Positions 6,992-15,851 of a DNA stretch of 64,000 nucleotides are shown piece by piece. Numbering within the stretch: position 1 is the first letter of the stretch; every line of letters begins with the position of its first letter. The notes below the pieces were generated by a model. It had not been told where the DNA came from, did not search any database, and saw only the letters and a list, made by a program, of their open reading frames with translations. Source of the DNA: Rhizomicrobium sp. (GTDB lineage: Bacteria; Pseudomonadota; Alphaproteobacteria; Micropepsales; Micropepsaceae); assembly GCA_037200385.1 (NCBI GenBank), contig JBBCGL010000001.1, positions 3,797,418 through 3,861,417 of the forward strand, written 5' to 3'. Both the position numbers and the translations under genes were made by a program.

Positions 6992-8236
6992 CTACGCCGC
7001 AGGCTGCGCCGATATGCGTGGCTGACGGAGGGCGAACAGGCCCAGCGCGCTGAATTCGAGCAGCGCCGCCGCCAGGAAAGACGCGCCCGCGAAGTAGATG
7101 AAGGCATGCCCGCTGGTGAAGTACGAGAACAGGCCCGTCAGCACCAGGGGCGCGATGATGGACGTGATCCCGTCGGCGCTGCCGAGCGCACCCATGAGTT
7201 CGCCCTGCTCATTGGCGGGGACCTGCCTGGACATGATCGCGTTCAGCGCCGGCCCGCCGATCCCGCCCAGCGCCCACACCACCATCCAGGCATAGAGCTG
7301 CCAGGGCGTGGCCGCGAAGGCATAGCCGGCATAACCCAGGCCGGTGAAGAACAAGCCGACATAAACCGCCCGCGTCTCGCCGATCCGCGGCACGATGATC
7401 CGCGGCAGCACGCCGAAGGACACGGCGGTGAGCGCGCCCACCGCAGTGAGCGAATAGCCGACCTGGGCGCTCGTCCAGTGGAATTTGAGCATCACGTAGT
7501 AGCTCCAGGTGGATGGATTGACGTCATGCGCCAGCCGCAAAAGGATCGCGACGCCGAACAGGCTGAGGATCATCGGAAAGCGGTTCAGCACCGCGAGCGA
7601 ACCGATCGGATTGGCGCGCCACAGCTCGAATTTGCGGCGCCGCTCCGGCGGCAGCGATTCCTTCAGCACCAGCAGGCCGAACAGGGCGTTCGCGAGTGCG
7701 AATCCGGCGGCGACGAAGAACGGTGCCCGCGGTCCCCAGAGCTCGCCGATATAGCCGCCCAGGAGCGGTCCGAGCACGAAACCGATGCCGAAGGCCGCTC
7801 CGGTGAGGCCGAAATTCGCCGCCCGCTGCTCTGGCGGCGAGACATCGGCGATATAGGCGTTCGCCGTCGGATAGGAGGCGCCGGCGGCGCCCGACAGGAT
7901 GCGTCCCAGGAACAGCCAGCCGATGGTCGGCGCCCACCCCGTGATGGCGTAGTCGACCGCGAGCATGACGAGGGACAGGATCAGGACCGGCCGGCGGCCA
8001 TAGCGGTCGGAAAGATTGCCGATCACCGGCGCGCTGAAGAACTGCATCAGCGCATAGACGAACAGGAGCCAACCGCCCCAGCTCGCGGCGCCGCCCAGCT
8101 CCTGCCCGGTCAGGTGCTTGATGATTGCCGGCGTGACCGGAATGATGATTCCCAGACCGATCGTGTCGATCAGCATGGTGATGAAGATGAAGGCCAGCGC
8201 CGTACGGCTGGCGGGCGCGGACGCCGGCTCGCTCAC
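6992..8236 (-). CDS. MFS transporter, TetA-like
   Basis: A 414-aa inner-membrane carrier with about 12 hydrophobic segments. Motif A between TM2 and TM3 is present as [14 protein letters not shown], and the [16 protein letters not shown] motif C of drug/proton antiporters is clear. The N-terminus ([19 protein letters not shown]) is typical of the TetA/tetracycline-resistance-like MFS subfamily. Substrate is unknown; many such genes are not resistance genes. GTG start at 8236 with GGGGGA 5 bases upstream. Monocistronic. Confidence 0.9.
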   Translation of the reverse strand: MSEPASAPASRTALAFIFITMLIDTIGLGIIIPVTPAIIKHLTGQELGGAASWGGWLLFVYALMQFFSAPVIGNLSDRYGRRPVLILSLVMLAVDYAITGWAPTIGWLFLGRILSGAAGASYPTANAYIADVSPPEQRAANFGLTGAAFGIGFVLGPLLGGYIGELWGPRAPFFVAAGFALANALFGLLVLKESLPPERRRKFELWRANPIGSLAVLNRFPMILSLFGVAILLRLAHDVNPSTWSYYVMLKFHWTSAQVGYSLTAVGALTAVSFGVLPRIIVPRIGETRAVYVGLFFTGLGYAGYAFAATPWQLYAWMVVWALGGIGGPALNAIMSRQVPANEQGELMGALGSADGITSIIAPLVLTGLFSYFTSGHAFIYFAGASFLAAALLEFSALGLFALRQPRISAQPAA

Positions 8237-8338
8237 ACATTCCCCCGAAGCGGATCGGGCGGCAGCCTAGAGCGCGCCGTTCCGTCCGTCTTGGGGAAAT
8301 TTTCCGGCCTGGCCGGGACTCTGCGGCCTGCGCGGGCC

Positions 8339-8557
8339 CTAGGACGGCCGGCCGGATGGCGCCGCCGCGAGTGGCGCGCCTTCGGCGATTTCCATCAGCC
8401 GCAGCAGGTGCGGGCGCGCGTCCTCGAAGCGGCCCATGGCGTGGAATTCGTAGAGCATGGCCTGGAGGCGCGCGAGCAGGTCGTTGTCGGGGCTGTGCTT
8501 CGTCGCCGGGCGCGGGCGTGCTGTGCCCGTGCCGTGTCGTATAAGCTTCGATGTCAC
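8339..8557 (-). CDS. Small hypothetical protein
   Basis: A 72-aa product, not recognised. GTG start at 8557 chosen because GAGGAA lies 6 bases upstream; the frame is open another 47 codons, but that part looks non-conserved. The C-terminal half is a plausible amphipathic helix pair (NDLLARLQAMLYEFHAMGRF and ARPHLLRLMEIAE), somewhat TPR-like. Confidence is moderate because length is short and no family is evident. Confidence 0.45.
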   Translation of the reverse strand: MTSKLIRHGTGTARPRPATKHSPDNDLLARLQAMLYEFHAMGRFEDARPHLLRLMEIAEGAPLAAAPSGRPS

Positions 8558-8711
8558 CGATGTTCCTCTACCTGCCCAAAGGAACGGAGGATCGTCTTCC
8601 CGCAACACCGCGGCCAACCCCGCTGAATCGGGGGTACCCCACATCGGATACCAAAGTTGCGAAATGCAACTTAAGACACCACGAACATATAGGCGCATTC
8701 CGCAGCCGCGC

Positions 8712-10565
8712 TCACGTCACGTCCTTGGCCATTTCGCGCAGCTTGAACTTCTGGATCTTGCCGGTGGAGGTCTTGGGCAATTCGACGAAGGCGATGAATC
8801 GCGGGCATTTGTAGCGCGCGAGATTCTCGCGGCAATAGGCGATCAGCTCGTCGGCCGTGACGTGGTCGAAGCCGGTCTTCAGTTCGACGAAGGCGCAGGG
8901 CGTTTCGCCCCATTTCTCGTCCTCCTTCGCCACGACGGCGACGAACATCACCGCCGGATGCTTGTTCAGCACGTCCTCGACCTCGATGGAGGAGATGTTC
9001 TCGCCGCCCGAGATGATGATGTCCTTCGAGCGGTCCTTGAGCTGCACATAGCCGTCCGGATACATCACGCCGAGATCGCCGGAATGGAACCAGCCGCCCG
9101 CGAAGGCGTCCTTCGTCGCCTTGGCGTTCTTGAGATAGCCCTTCATCACGACATTGCCGCGGAACATCACCTCGCCCAGCGTCTCGCCGTCGGCCGGCAC
9201 CGGCTCCATGGTCTCCGGATCCATCACGGTGAGCGCGTCGAGCGCATGATAGCGCACGCCCTGCCGCGCCTTCTTCGCCGCGCGCGGCCCTTTCTCCAGC
9301 GCGTCCCAGCTCTCGCTCCATTCATTGACCACGGCGGGCCCATAGGTCTCGGTCAGGCCGTAGACATGCGTGACATTGAAGCCGGCATCGCCCATCGCGG
9401 CCAGCACCGATTCGGGCGGCGGCGCCGCGGCGGTGACGAACTCCACCTGATGGGGCAGCGGCCGGCGTTCTTCCGGGGACGCATTGATGAAGGCCGACAT
9501 GACGATCGGCGCGCCGCACAGATGGGTGACCTTGTGGTCCGCGATGGCATCGTACATCGCCTTGGCCCGCACCCAGCGCAGGCAGACATGCGTGCCCGCG
9601 ACGACCGACAGCGACCAGGGAAAGCACCAGCCGTTGCAATGGAACATCGGCAGCGTCCACAGATAGATCGGATGGTAGGGCATCCGCGCCGCGAGGATGT
9701 TGCCGTAGCCCATCAGCGCCGCGCCGCGATGGTGGAACACCACGCCCTTGGGATTGCCCGTCGTGCCCGACGTGTAGTTCAGCGCGATCGCATCCCATTC
9801 GTCGCCGGGCGGCGCCCAGGCGAAATCCGGATCGCCGCTTTCGAGGAACGCCTCGTAATCGATACTGCCGAGCCGCGCCCCGCTTTGCGGGAATTCCGGA
9901 TCGTCGTAATCGACGACGATCGGCTTCACCTTGGCGAGCTTGAGCGTCTGGGCCATCGTGTCGGAGAACTCCCGGTCGGTGATCAGCAGCTTGGCTTCGC
10001 CATGGTCGAGGATGAAGGCGAGCGCGGCAGGATCGAGGCGGGTGTTCAGCGCATTCAGCACCCCGCCCGTCATCGGCACGCCATAATGGGCTTCCAGCAT
10101 GGGCGGCGTGTTGGCCAGCATCACCGCCACCGTGTCGCCCTTGCGGATTCCGGCCCGGGCGAGCGCCGATGCCAGACGGCGCGCGCGCGCATAATAGTCG
10201 GCATAGCTGAAACGCTGGCCGCCATGGATGATCGCGGTGCGGTCCGGGAAGACCGATGCGGCGCGCTCCAGGAACGTCAGCGGCGTGAGCGGTTGGTAGT
10301 TCGCGGGATTGCGCTCGAGGTCGGCCTCGTATTTGCCGCCGCGCAAGCGCGGCGCCAGGCGCGGCATGGCGCGCATCGCACCCTCCACCGCACGGCGCAC
10401 CAGCGATTTCGTGGCGCGCCGCCGCGAGGCGGACTTGGCCGGGGCCGGCGGCGGCACGCGCACGGGCTTGGCGACGGCCTTCTTCTTCGTCGTCTTTTTG
10501 ACGGATCTTTTGGGCGCCTTGGCCTTGGCGGGCTTGGACGGCTTTTTCTTCTTCGGCTTGGCCAT
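8712..10565 (-). CDS. AMP-dependent acyl-CoA synthetase with basic N-terminal tail
   Basis: Adenylate-forming enzyme that should activate a carboxylic acid to its CoA thioester. In the 617-aa protein the AMP-binding P-loop YTSGTTGNPKG lies near 264-274, followed by YGLTETYGP, the FHSGDLGVMYPDGYVQLKDR hinge block, and the C-terminal lysine in SGKI-like TSTGKIQKFKLRE. The sequence resembles the plant-type/DmdB-like medium-chain ligases. Odd: the first ~55 residues are a Lys/Ala/Pro-rich tail (PKKKKPSKPAKAKAPKRSVK) not found in the core family. Substrate cannot be fixed. Confidence 0.9.
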   Translation of the reverse strand: MAKPKKKKPSKPAKAKAPKRSVKKTTKKKAVAKPVRVPPPAPAKSASRRRATKSLVRRAVEGAMRAMPRLAPRLRGGKYEADLERNPANYQPLTPLTFLERAASVFPDRTAIIHGGQRFSYADYYARARRLASALARAGIRKGDTVAVMLANTPPMLEAHYGVPMTGGVLNALNTRLDPAALAFILDHGEAKLLITDREFSDTMAQTLKLAKVKPIVVDYDDPEFPQSGARLGSIDYEAFLESGDPDFAWAPPGDEWDAIALNYTSGTTGNPKGVVFHHRGAALMGYGNILAARMPYHPIYLWTLPMFHCNGWCFPWSLSVVAGTHVCLRWVRAKAMYDAIADHKVTHLCGAPIVMSAFINASPEERRPLPHQVEFVTAAAPPPESVLAAMGDAGFNVTHVYGLTETYGPAVVNEWSESWDALEKGPRAAKKARQGVRYHALDALTVMDPETMEPVPADGETLGEVMFRGNVVMKGYLKNAKATKDAFAGGWFHSGDLGVMYPDGYVQLKDRSKDIIISGGENISSIEVEDVLNKHPAVMFVAVVAKEDEKWGETPCAFVELKTGFDHVTADELIAYCRENLARYKCPRFIAFVELPKTSTGKIQKFKLREMAKDVT

Positions 10566-10691
10566 GACGGTCTTTGGATAAGCGGTTTCGACAGCGGCCG
10601 AACGCTAAAGAATGCCGCATTAACCAGCAAGGCTCGCGATGGACGGCGCGCAGGCCGGTTGCTAGGAAGATGTGCTCCAGTGGAATGCAAA

Positions 10692-11309
10692 ATGTCCGAA
10701 CAGGTCCAGCCCGCGCCGCGCCGTGGCCTTCTGCGCCGCCTCTACGACTGGATGATGGAGAATGCCCAGGGGCCGCATGCCTGGGCGGGCCTCGCGGCCT
10801 TCGCCTTCGCCGAGGCGTCGTTTTTCCCGATTCCCGCGGATGTGATGCTGGTTCCGATGGTGCTGGCGAATCGCAACCGCGCCTTCGCCCTGGCGGCTTG
10901 GTGCACCTTGTTTTCCGTGCTGGGCGGCGCGCTCGGCTATGCGATCGGGGCGCTGTTCTGGGACACCGCGGGTCTCTGGATCATCCACGCGCTCCACATC
11001 CCGCTGGAAAAGGTCGATGCCCTCCGCCAGGAATACAGCGCGCATGCCTATATGATCCTGGTCCAGGGCCTGACGCCGATCCCGTACAAGCTGGTGACCA
11101 TCTCGGCCGGCCTCGCCAGCGTGCCCTTCGCGCAATTCATGCTGTTCTCGGCGATCACCCGCGGCGTGCGCTACACGCTGGTCTCGGCGCTGTTCTATTT
11201 CTTCGGCGCGCCGGTGCAGGCCGTCCTCGAGAAATACATGGCCCTCGCGCTGACCGCCTTCCTGGCGCTGGTCGTCCTCGGCTTCGTGGCGGTGCGTTAC
11301 CTCTTCTGA
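10692..11309 (+). CDS. YqaA/DedA-type membrane protein
   Basis: A 205-aa membrane protein of the VTT/SNARE-associated (YqaA) family. It has an N-terminal amphipathic segment, FAEASFFPIPADVMLVPMVL, several TM helices, and the re-entrant-loop motif TPIPYKLVTISAGLASV. Relatives in the broader DedA group affect membrane lipid flipping and envelope integrity; the YqaA branch is poorly characterised. ATG at 10692 fits the family start; the reading frame is open far upstream only because of antisense bias. Divergent from the acyl-CoA synthetase. Confidence 0.88.
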   Translation: MSEQVQPAPRRGLLRRLYDWMMENAQGPHAWAGLAAFAFAEASFFPIPADVMLVPMVLANRNRAFALAAWCTLFSVLGGALGYAIGALFWDTAGLWIIHALHIPLEKVDALRQEYSAHAYMILVQGLTPIPYKLVTISAGLASVPFAQFMLFSAITRGVRYTLVSALFYFFGAPVQAVLEKYMALALTAFLALVVLGFVAVRYLF

Positions 11310-11439
11310 AGCCGGCGCGAACCCTCATTCCACGCGCCGATTCGGGCATTGCTGAGGCGAAGCGCCTCCCGCCCGTGCAACGCTGCCCTGCTTTGACTTG
11401 CGCCATGGCGGGCGCCATACCGCTGGCTGCGAGAGGCTG

Positions 11440-12684
11440 ATGCGCAAACAGATACTGGCCGTCGGGGCCATCCTCTTCTCCACCGCGCTCTACATCATGG
11501 GCAACGGCCTGATCGGCGTGCTCATCCCCGTCCGCGCGCATATGGAGGGCTTCTCCAACCTCGCGCTGGGCGTGATCGGCTCGTTCTATTTCGCCGGCTT
11601 CGTGCTCGGCTGCTTCGCCGGTCCGCGCCTGCTCGCCCGGGTCGGGCACAGCCGGACCTTCGGCATCGGCGCCGGCCTCTCCGCCGCGACCATCCTGCTG
11701 CAGTCGATGTTCGTCTCGGTGCCGCTGTGGATCGTGCTGCGCGGCGGCTTCGGCGTCGCGGCGGCCTGCATCTACATGGTGATCGAGAGCTGGCTGAACG
11801 ACCGCGCCACCAACGAGAATCGCGGCCGCATCTTCTCCGCCTATCTCACCGTCAATTTCTCCGCGATCATCGTCGGGCAGATGCTGTTCGGCACCGCCCG
11901 GCCGCAGAGCTTCACGTTGTTCAGCCTGGCGGCGGTGTTCTACGCCCTGTGCCTGATCCCGATGGGCCTGACGCGCCTGCCCCAGCCCCATGCCGCAGCG
12001 GTGCCGGTGCTGCGGCCGCGCTGGCTCTACCGCCTGTCGCCGGTGGGCGTGATGGGCTGCATCGCGGTCGGCTTCGCCAACAGTGCGATATGGTCGCTGA
12101 GTCCGGTCTATGCCCAGGCGCATGGCCTCAACAAGGGCTGGATCGCCGTCTTCATGAGCGTCTTCACGCTGGGCGGCGCGCTCGTGCAGCTGCCGCTGGG
12201 CCGCATCTCCGACCGGATGGACCGGCGCATCATCATCGCGTTCGTCTGCGTCATGGCGGCGGCGCTGGGCGTCGCGCTCGGCGCGTTCGGCGGCGCGCAT
12301 CGCTGGCTGATCCTGCCGCTGATCGGCTGCTTCGGGCTGATGGCGCTGCCGCTCTACGGCTTGTCGGTGGCCCATGCCAATGACCGGATCGCGCGGGACG
12401 AATTCGTCGAGACCTCCGCGACCCTGCTGATGATCAATGCGATGGCGTCGGTCGGCGGACCGACCATCGCCGCGCTGGTGATGAACCGCTTCGGCACGAG
12501 CGCGCTGTTCTTCTACACGGCCGCGATCCATGCCGCGATGGCGGGCTTCGCGATCCTGCGCATCACGCTGAAGGACGCCGCGCCGCTGTCCGGCCGGGAG
12601 TCCTACGAGGCCGTGCCGCCGCAGGGAACGCCGGGCGAAGCCGAACTCGATCCGCGCGGCGCCGACCGGATACGTGCGGCTTAG
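11440..12684 (+). CDS. MFS transporter, YcaD-like
   Basis: A 414-aa carrier with about 12 TM helices. The sequence GSFYFAGFVLGCFAGPRLLARVGHSR contains the first-half loop motif, ESWLNDRATNENRGRIFS is typical of the YcaD-type MFS group, and LPLGRISDRMDRR is the second-half motif A. Substrate unknown. ATG at 11440 preceded by GAGAGG; an earlier in-frame ATG lacks a ribosome site. Its stop lies only 11 bases from the convergent trcR stop. Confidence 0.9.
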   Translation: MRKQILAVGAILFSTALYIMGNGLIGVLIPVRAHMEGFSNLALGVIGSFYFAGFVLGCFAGPRLLARVGHSRTFGIGAGLSAATILLQSMFVSVPLWIVLRGGFGVAAACIYMVIESWLNDRATNENRGRIFSAYLTVNFSAIIVGQMLFGTARPQSFTLFSLAAVFYALCLIPMGLTRLPQPHAAAVPVLRPRWLYRLSPVGVMGCIAVGFANSAIWSLSPVYAQAHGLNKGWIAVFMSVFTLGGALVQLPLGRISDRMDRRIIIAFVCVMAAALGVALGAFGGAHRWLILPLIGCFGLMALPLYGLSVAHANDRIARDEFVETSATLLMINAMASVGGPTIAALVMNRFGTSALFFYTAAIHAAMAGFAILRITLKDAAPLSGRESYEAVPPQGTPGEAELDPRGADRIRAA

Positions 12685-12695
12685 CGACTCCGTGT

Positions 12696-13364
12696 TCAGC
12701 CCGGGCTGTCGTCTTCCTGCGGGAATTCGAGCGGGTCGGGATCGGCCCCGGGCTGCGATTCCGCCGCGGTCGTCTCCGAAACCGGCCGCAGCGTCTCGCC
12801 GCGCTTGACGGCGCGCTGTTCGGCGCGGTCGCGCTTGGCGCCGGCGCGGCTCACCGCAAGATCGAGCTCGAGCTGCGAGCACAGGCCCAGCGTCACCGGA
12901 TCGACCGCTTTGATGTTGGTCGCGTTCCAATGGGAGCGCTCGCGGATCTTCTGGATCGTCGCCTTGGTCGTGCCGATCAGGCGGATGATGTCGGCATCGG
13001 CGAATTCGGGATGGTTGCGCAGGATCCAGTACACGGCATCCGGCTTGTCCTGGCGCTTGGACACGGGCGTATAGCGCGGCGCCTTCTTCTGCCGGACGGC
13101 CGGCATCTTGTGCTTGGGCGGCGCCATCTTGAGCCGCACCTTGGGGTTCTTCTCCGCCGCCTCGATCGCCTCGCGGGTGAGCTGGCCGGAGGACACCGGA
13201 TCCTGGCCCTTGATGCCCTTGGCCACGTCCTCGTCGGCGATGCCCTTCACTTCAAGCGGATGAAGACCACAGAAATCGGCGATCTGCTCGAAGGTCAGCG
13301 AGGTGTTGTCGACCAGCCAGACGGCGGTCGCCTTGGGCATCAGGGGCTTGGTATCAACGGCCAT
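12696..13364 (-). CDS. trcR: DUF1013 protein, cell-cycle regulator TrcR
   Basis: A 222-aa protein of the alphaproteobacterial DUF1013 family. Caulobacter TrcR of this family tracks with RNA polymerase and affects cell-cycle transcription. Visible features are an N-terminal helix-turn-helix-like part (LMPKATAVWLVDNTSLTFEQ, IADFCGLHPLEVKGIADEDV), a basic middle (KHKMPAVRQKKAPRYTPVSK) and a second HTH-like block (IIRLIGTTKATIQKIRERSH). The C-terminus is acidic and variable. Start ATG with GGGAGAAG upstream. Lone gene; rcdA and ctrA follow within 9 kb. Confidence 0.85.
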   Translation of the reverse strand: MAVDTKPLMPKATAVWLVDNTSLTFEQIADFCGLHPLEVKGIADEDVAKGIKGQDPVSSGQLTREAIEAAEKNPKVRLKMAPPKHKMPAVRQKKAPRYTPVSKRQDKPDAVYWILRNHPEFADADIIRLIGTTKATIQKIRERSHWNATNIKAVDPVTLGLCSQLELDLAVSRAGAKRDRAEQRAVKRGETLRPVSETTAAESQPGADPDPLEFPQEDDSPG

Positions 13365-13565
13365 AAATCTTCTCCCTTGCCGGGGGGCCGTTCACCGGTC
13401 CCACCGACCTCTCAAGGCTTGCCTTTCGAGGAATAGCAGGGGTTTTAAGCGAAAGGGCCAAAAAGGGGAAGGATTATCTGCCGGTGGTCTTTCGAGGCTG
13501 GAAAGGCCGGGGAATGCTGGCAAAACCGCGCGAAATCTGCCCGCGCGCAGCGCCGACACCGCCGC

Positions 13566-14540
13566 TCACGGCGTCAGCAGGATTTTCCCGATATGCCCGC
13601 TTCCGGCCATGCGCGTATGTGCCGCCTGCGCATCCGCCAGTGGATAGGTCTGGTCCACCACCGGCTTGACGCGGCCGGCCTCGATCAGCGGCCAGACCTC
13701 GCGCCGCACCGCGTCGCGGATCGCGCCTTTTTCGTCATTGCTGCGTGCCCTGAGGGTCGTCGCGAGCAGCGACAAGCGCTTCATCAGCATCGGCGCGAAA
13801 TTCACGCTCGCCTGCATGCCGCCCTGATAGGCGATGTTGACGATCCGTCCCCATATCGCTGCCGCGCTCATGTTGCGCTGGATGTAGTCGCCGCCGACCA
13901 TGTCGAGGATCACGTCGACGCCGCGTCCGCCGGTCTCGCGCTTCACGATCTCGACGAAGTCCTGCGTCTTGTAGTTGATCGCGTAGCCGCCGAGCGCGGT
14001 GATCGCGGCGCACTTCCCGTCCGATGCCGCGGTCGAGAACACCTTGTGTCCGCGCGCCGCGCAAAGTTGGATCGCCGCGGTGCCGATCCCGCTTGTCCCG
14101 CCATGGATCAGCACGCTCTCGCCCGCCTTGAGCCGCGCCGTGTCGATCAGGTTGGTCCAGACCGTGAAATGCACCTCCGGCAAGGCGGCCGCATGGACGA
14201 GGCTCACGCCCGCCGGTACCGGCAGCAGGCATTTTTCCGATGCCACAGCGTACTCCGCATAGCCGCCGCCGGGTATCAAGGCGCAGACCGCATCGCCCGC
14301 GCGCCATTGTGCGACGCCCGCACCCACCGCGGCGATCGTGCCCGAGACTTCCATGCCGAGCGTCGACGATGCGCCGGGCGGCGGCGGATAGCCGCCCATG
14401 GCCTGGGCAAGATCGGCGCGGTTGAGGCCGGCGGCGGCGACTTCAATCAGCACTTCGCCGGCGCCCGGCGTCGGCGTGGCGAGTTCCGCAAGCTCGAGCC
14501 GATAGCCCTGTCCCGGATTGGCGACTTCGATGGCCTTCAT
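13566..14540 (-). CDS. NAD(P)H-quinone oxidoreductase, PIG3-like MDR family
   Basis: A 324-aa zinc-free medium-chain dehydrogenase. N-terminal GroES-like domain with GLNRADLAQAMGGYPPPPGA, then the nucleotide-binding fold with LIHGGTSGIGTAAIQLCAA near 142-160. AINYKTQDFVEIVKRETGGR and DMVGGDYIQRN are typical of the TP53I3/QOR-like group. Reduces quinones with NADPH in related enzymes. Start ATG with GGAGACG just upstream. Divergent from the DUF1192 gene. Confidence 0.9.
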   Translation of the reverse strand: MKAIEVANPGQGYRLELAELATPTPGAGEVLIEVAAAGLNRADLAQAMGGYPPPPGASSTLGMEVSGTIAAVGAGVAQWRAGDAVCALIPGGGYAEYAVASEKCLLPVPAGVSLVHAAALPEVHFTVWTNLIDTARLKAGESVLIHGGTSGIGTAAIQLCAARGHKVFSTAASDGKCAAITALGGYAINYKTQDFVEIVKRETGGRGVDVILDMVGGDYIQRNMSAAAIWGRIVNIAYQGGMQASVNFAPMLMKRLSLLATTLRARSNDEKGAIRDAVRREVWPLIEAGRVKPVVDQTYPLADAQAAHTRMAGSGHIGKILLTP

Positions 14541-14609
14541 GACGTCTCCTTGCGCTTGCGCGCCGATGTACCGCTAACGAAGATAGCGCAGGAACGAACG
14601 GAGGCGGAA

Positions 14610-14807
14610 ATGCCGATCGACCCCGAGGAACTGCAGCCGCGCAAGAAGCGGCCGGACATCGCGCTGGGCGAAGACATCTCGGCCCTCTCCGCGCATGAGC
14701 TCGAAGCACGGATCGCCGCGCTCGAATCCGAGATCGCACGCTGCCGCGAAGCGATCCTGGTGCGCAACGCGACGAAATCGGCGGCCGATGCCGTGTTTAA
14801 GCGTTAA
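14610..14807 (+). CDS. DUF1192 small protein
   Basis: A 65-aa protein of the alphaproteobacterial DUF1192 family: an acidic N-terminus, then DISALSAHELEARIAALESE and IARCREAILVRNATKSAAD. Predicted helical; function unknown. GAGGCGG ribosome site directly upstream fixes the start. It lies immediately before rcdA, as it often does in this class. Confidence 0.82.
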   Translation: MPIDPEELQPRKKRPDIALGEDISALSAHELEARIAALESEIARCREAILVRNATKSAADAVFKR

Positions 14808-14971
14808 CTGCGGCGACGACGCCTCTCATCAAGATTAATACGCACAGCCGAACGTTGCCCTCGCGCAACCATTCGTTTGGTTTATGCGTAACACGACGGC
14901 GATTGCGGCTTGCGCCGGGCGCGGCAGTTGATAGCGTGCGGTTCTCTCGACATGGACAGCGGCGAACGCAG

Positions 14972-15487
14972 ATGAGCAACAGTGCAGCCGACGACGACGC
15001 GCTTCGCGGCGTCACCATCCAGAGCTTCACCGGCTCGGCCCTGTTCGACCGCACCTTCGAGGAAGGCATGTCGCTGGTCGAGGAGACCGCGAAATATCTC
15101 GACGGCCGCGGCCGCCAGGAATCGCGCGACCTGCCGCGCAAGGCGGCGCTGCTCTATGCCGGCGAAAGCATGCGGGTGACCACGCGTCTGATGCAGGCGG
15201 CGAGCTGGCTGCTGGTCCAGCGCGCGGTGCATGAAGGCGACATGGAGGCACGGGACGCCCAGGAAGAGCGCTATCGCCTGGGCTCGAAGGAGATCTGCCT
15301 CGGCGGCGGGACGGAAGGCGTCGAGCTGCTGCCCGCCACGCTGCGCGATCTGCTGGAACGCAGCGACAATCTCTATCGCCGCATCGCGCGGCTCGATGAC
15401 GTGCTGTTCGCCGACGGCCTGAAGGCGCACTCGGCGGTGCATGCGCAATTCAACCGTCTTGAAAAGGCCTTCGGCAGCGACGCCTGA
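14972..15487 (+). CDS. rcdA: Regulator of CtrA degradation (DUF1465)
   Basis: A 171-aa protein of the DUF1465 family. In Caulobacter, RcdA is an adaptor that, with CpdR and PopA, delivers CtrA to ClpXP. Recognisable blocks are FDRTFEEGMSLVEETAKYLD, DLPRKAALLYAGESMRVTTR, LMQAASWLLVQRAVHEG and the C-terminal LLPATLRDLLERSDNLYRR. Start ATG 14972; the frame is open 39 codons upstream but that part is not family-like. ctrA is about 6 kb away on the other strand, and CtrA here ends in Ala-Ala, as a ClpXP substrate should. Confidence 0.9.
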   Translation: MSNSAADDDALRGVTIQSFTGSALFDRTFEEGMSLVEETAKYLDGRGRQESRDLPRKAALLYAGESMRVTTRLMQAASWLLVQRAVHEGDMEARDAQEERYRLGSKEICLGGGTEGVELLPATLRDLLERSDNLYRRIARLDDVLFADGLKAHSAVHAQFNRLEKAFGSDA

Positions 15488-15635
15488 GCGCCTCTGCCTT
15501 GCAGTCGGGCAAGTCCGCTCGCATACTCCGGACATCGACGGAGCCTTCCGATGCGTAAGAATAATTCATAGCGCGACGCCGCTGACCGACCCTTGAGGGG
15601 CCGGTTCCCTCCCGCACGCTCCGTCGGAATTCCCC

Positions 15636-15851
15636 GTGTCCCTTCCACGGCCCACGGCATTCGTGGGCAATGCCGCGATCAATCGCGTCAATCTGCATTC
15701 CGCCATCCAGGCCTTCGCCCAAGGCGTGGGGCAGGTGTTCATTCTCGCTTTGCTCCTGCGCGCCGGCGTCTCGGTGCCGGACACGCCGGCCGCCGAAGCG
15801 GCGATCCGTTACTGCGAAGGAGAGCGTCATGTCCGTGCCCAGGCTGCATGA
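15636..15851 (+). pseudogene. MFS transporter stub (first ~50 residues only)
   Basis: From a GTG start the frame reads SLPRPTAFVGNAAINRVNLH, then SAIQAFAQGVGQVFILALLL and RAGVSVP. This is the typical first transmembrane helix of an MFS carrier. It stops matching after residue ~48 and ends in 23 unrelated codons that overlap the start of the next gene in another frame. The rest of a carrier (about 350 residues) is missing. The 5' end was presumably left by a deletion. Alternatively it is an unusual small one-TM protein, since the start and frame are intact. Confidence 0.55.

Noticed and set aside
8457-10691. Plus-strand open frame running into the YqaA gene
   Set aside because: It is antisense to the acyl-CoA ligase and has no family motif. 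Only the last 205 codons are real.
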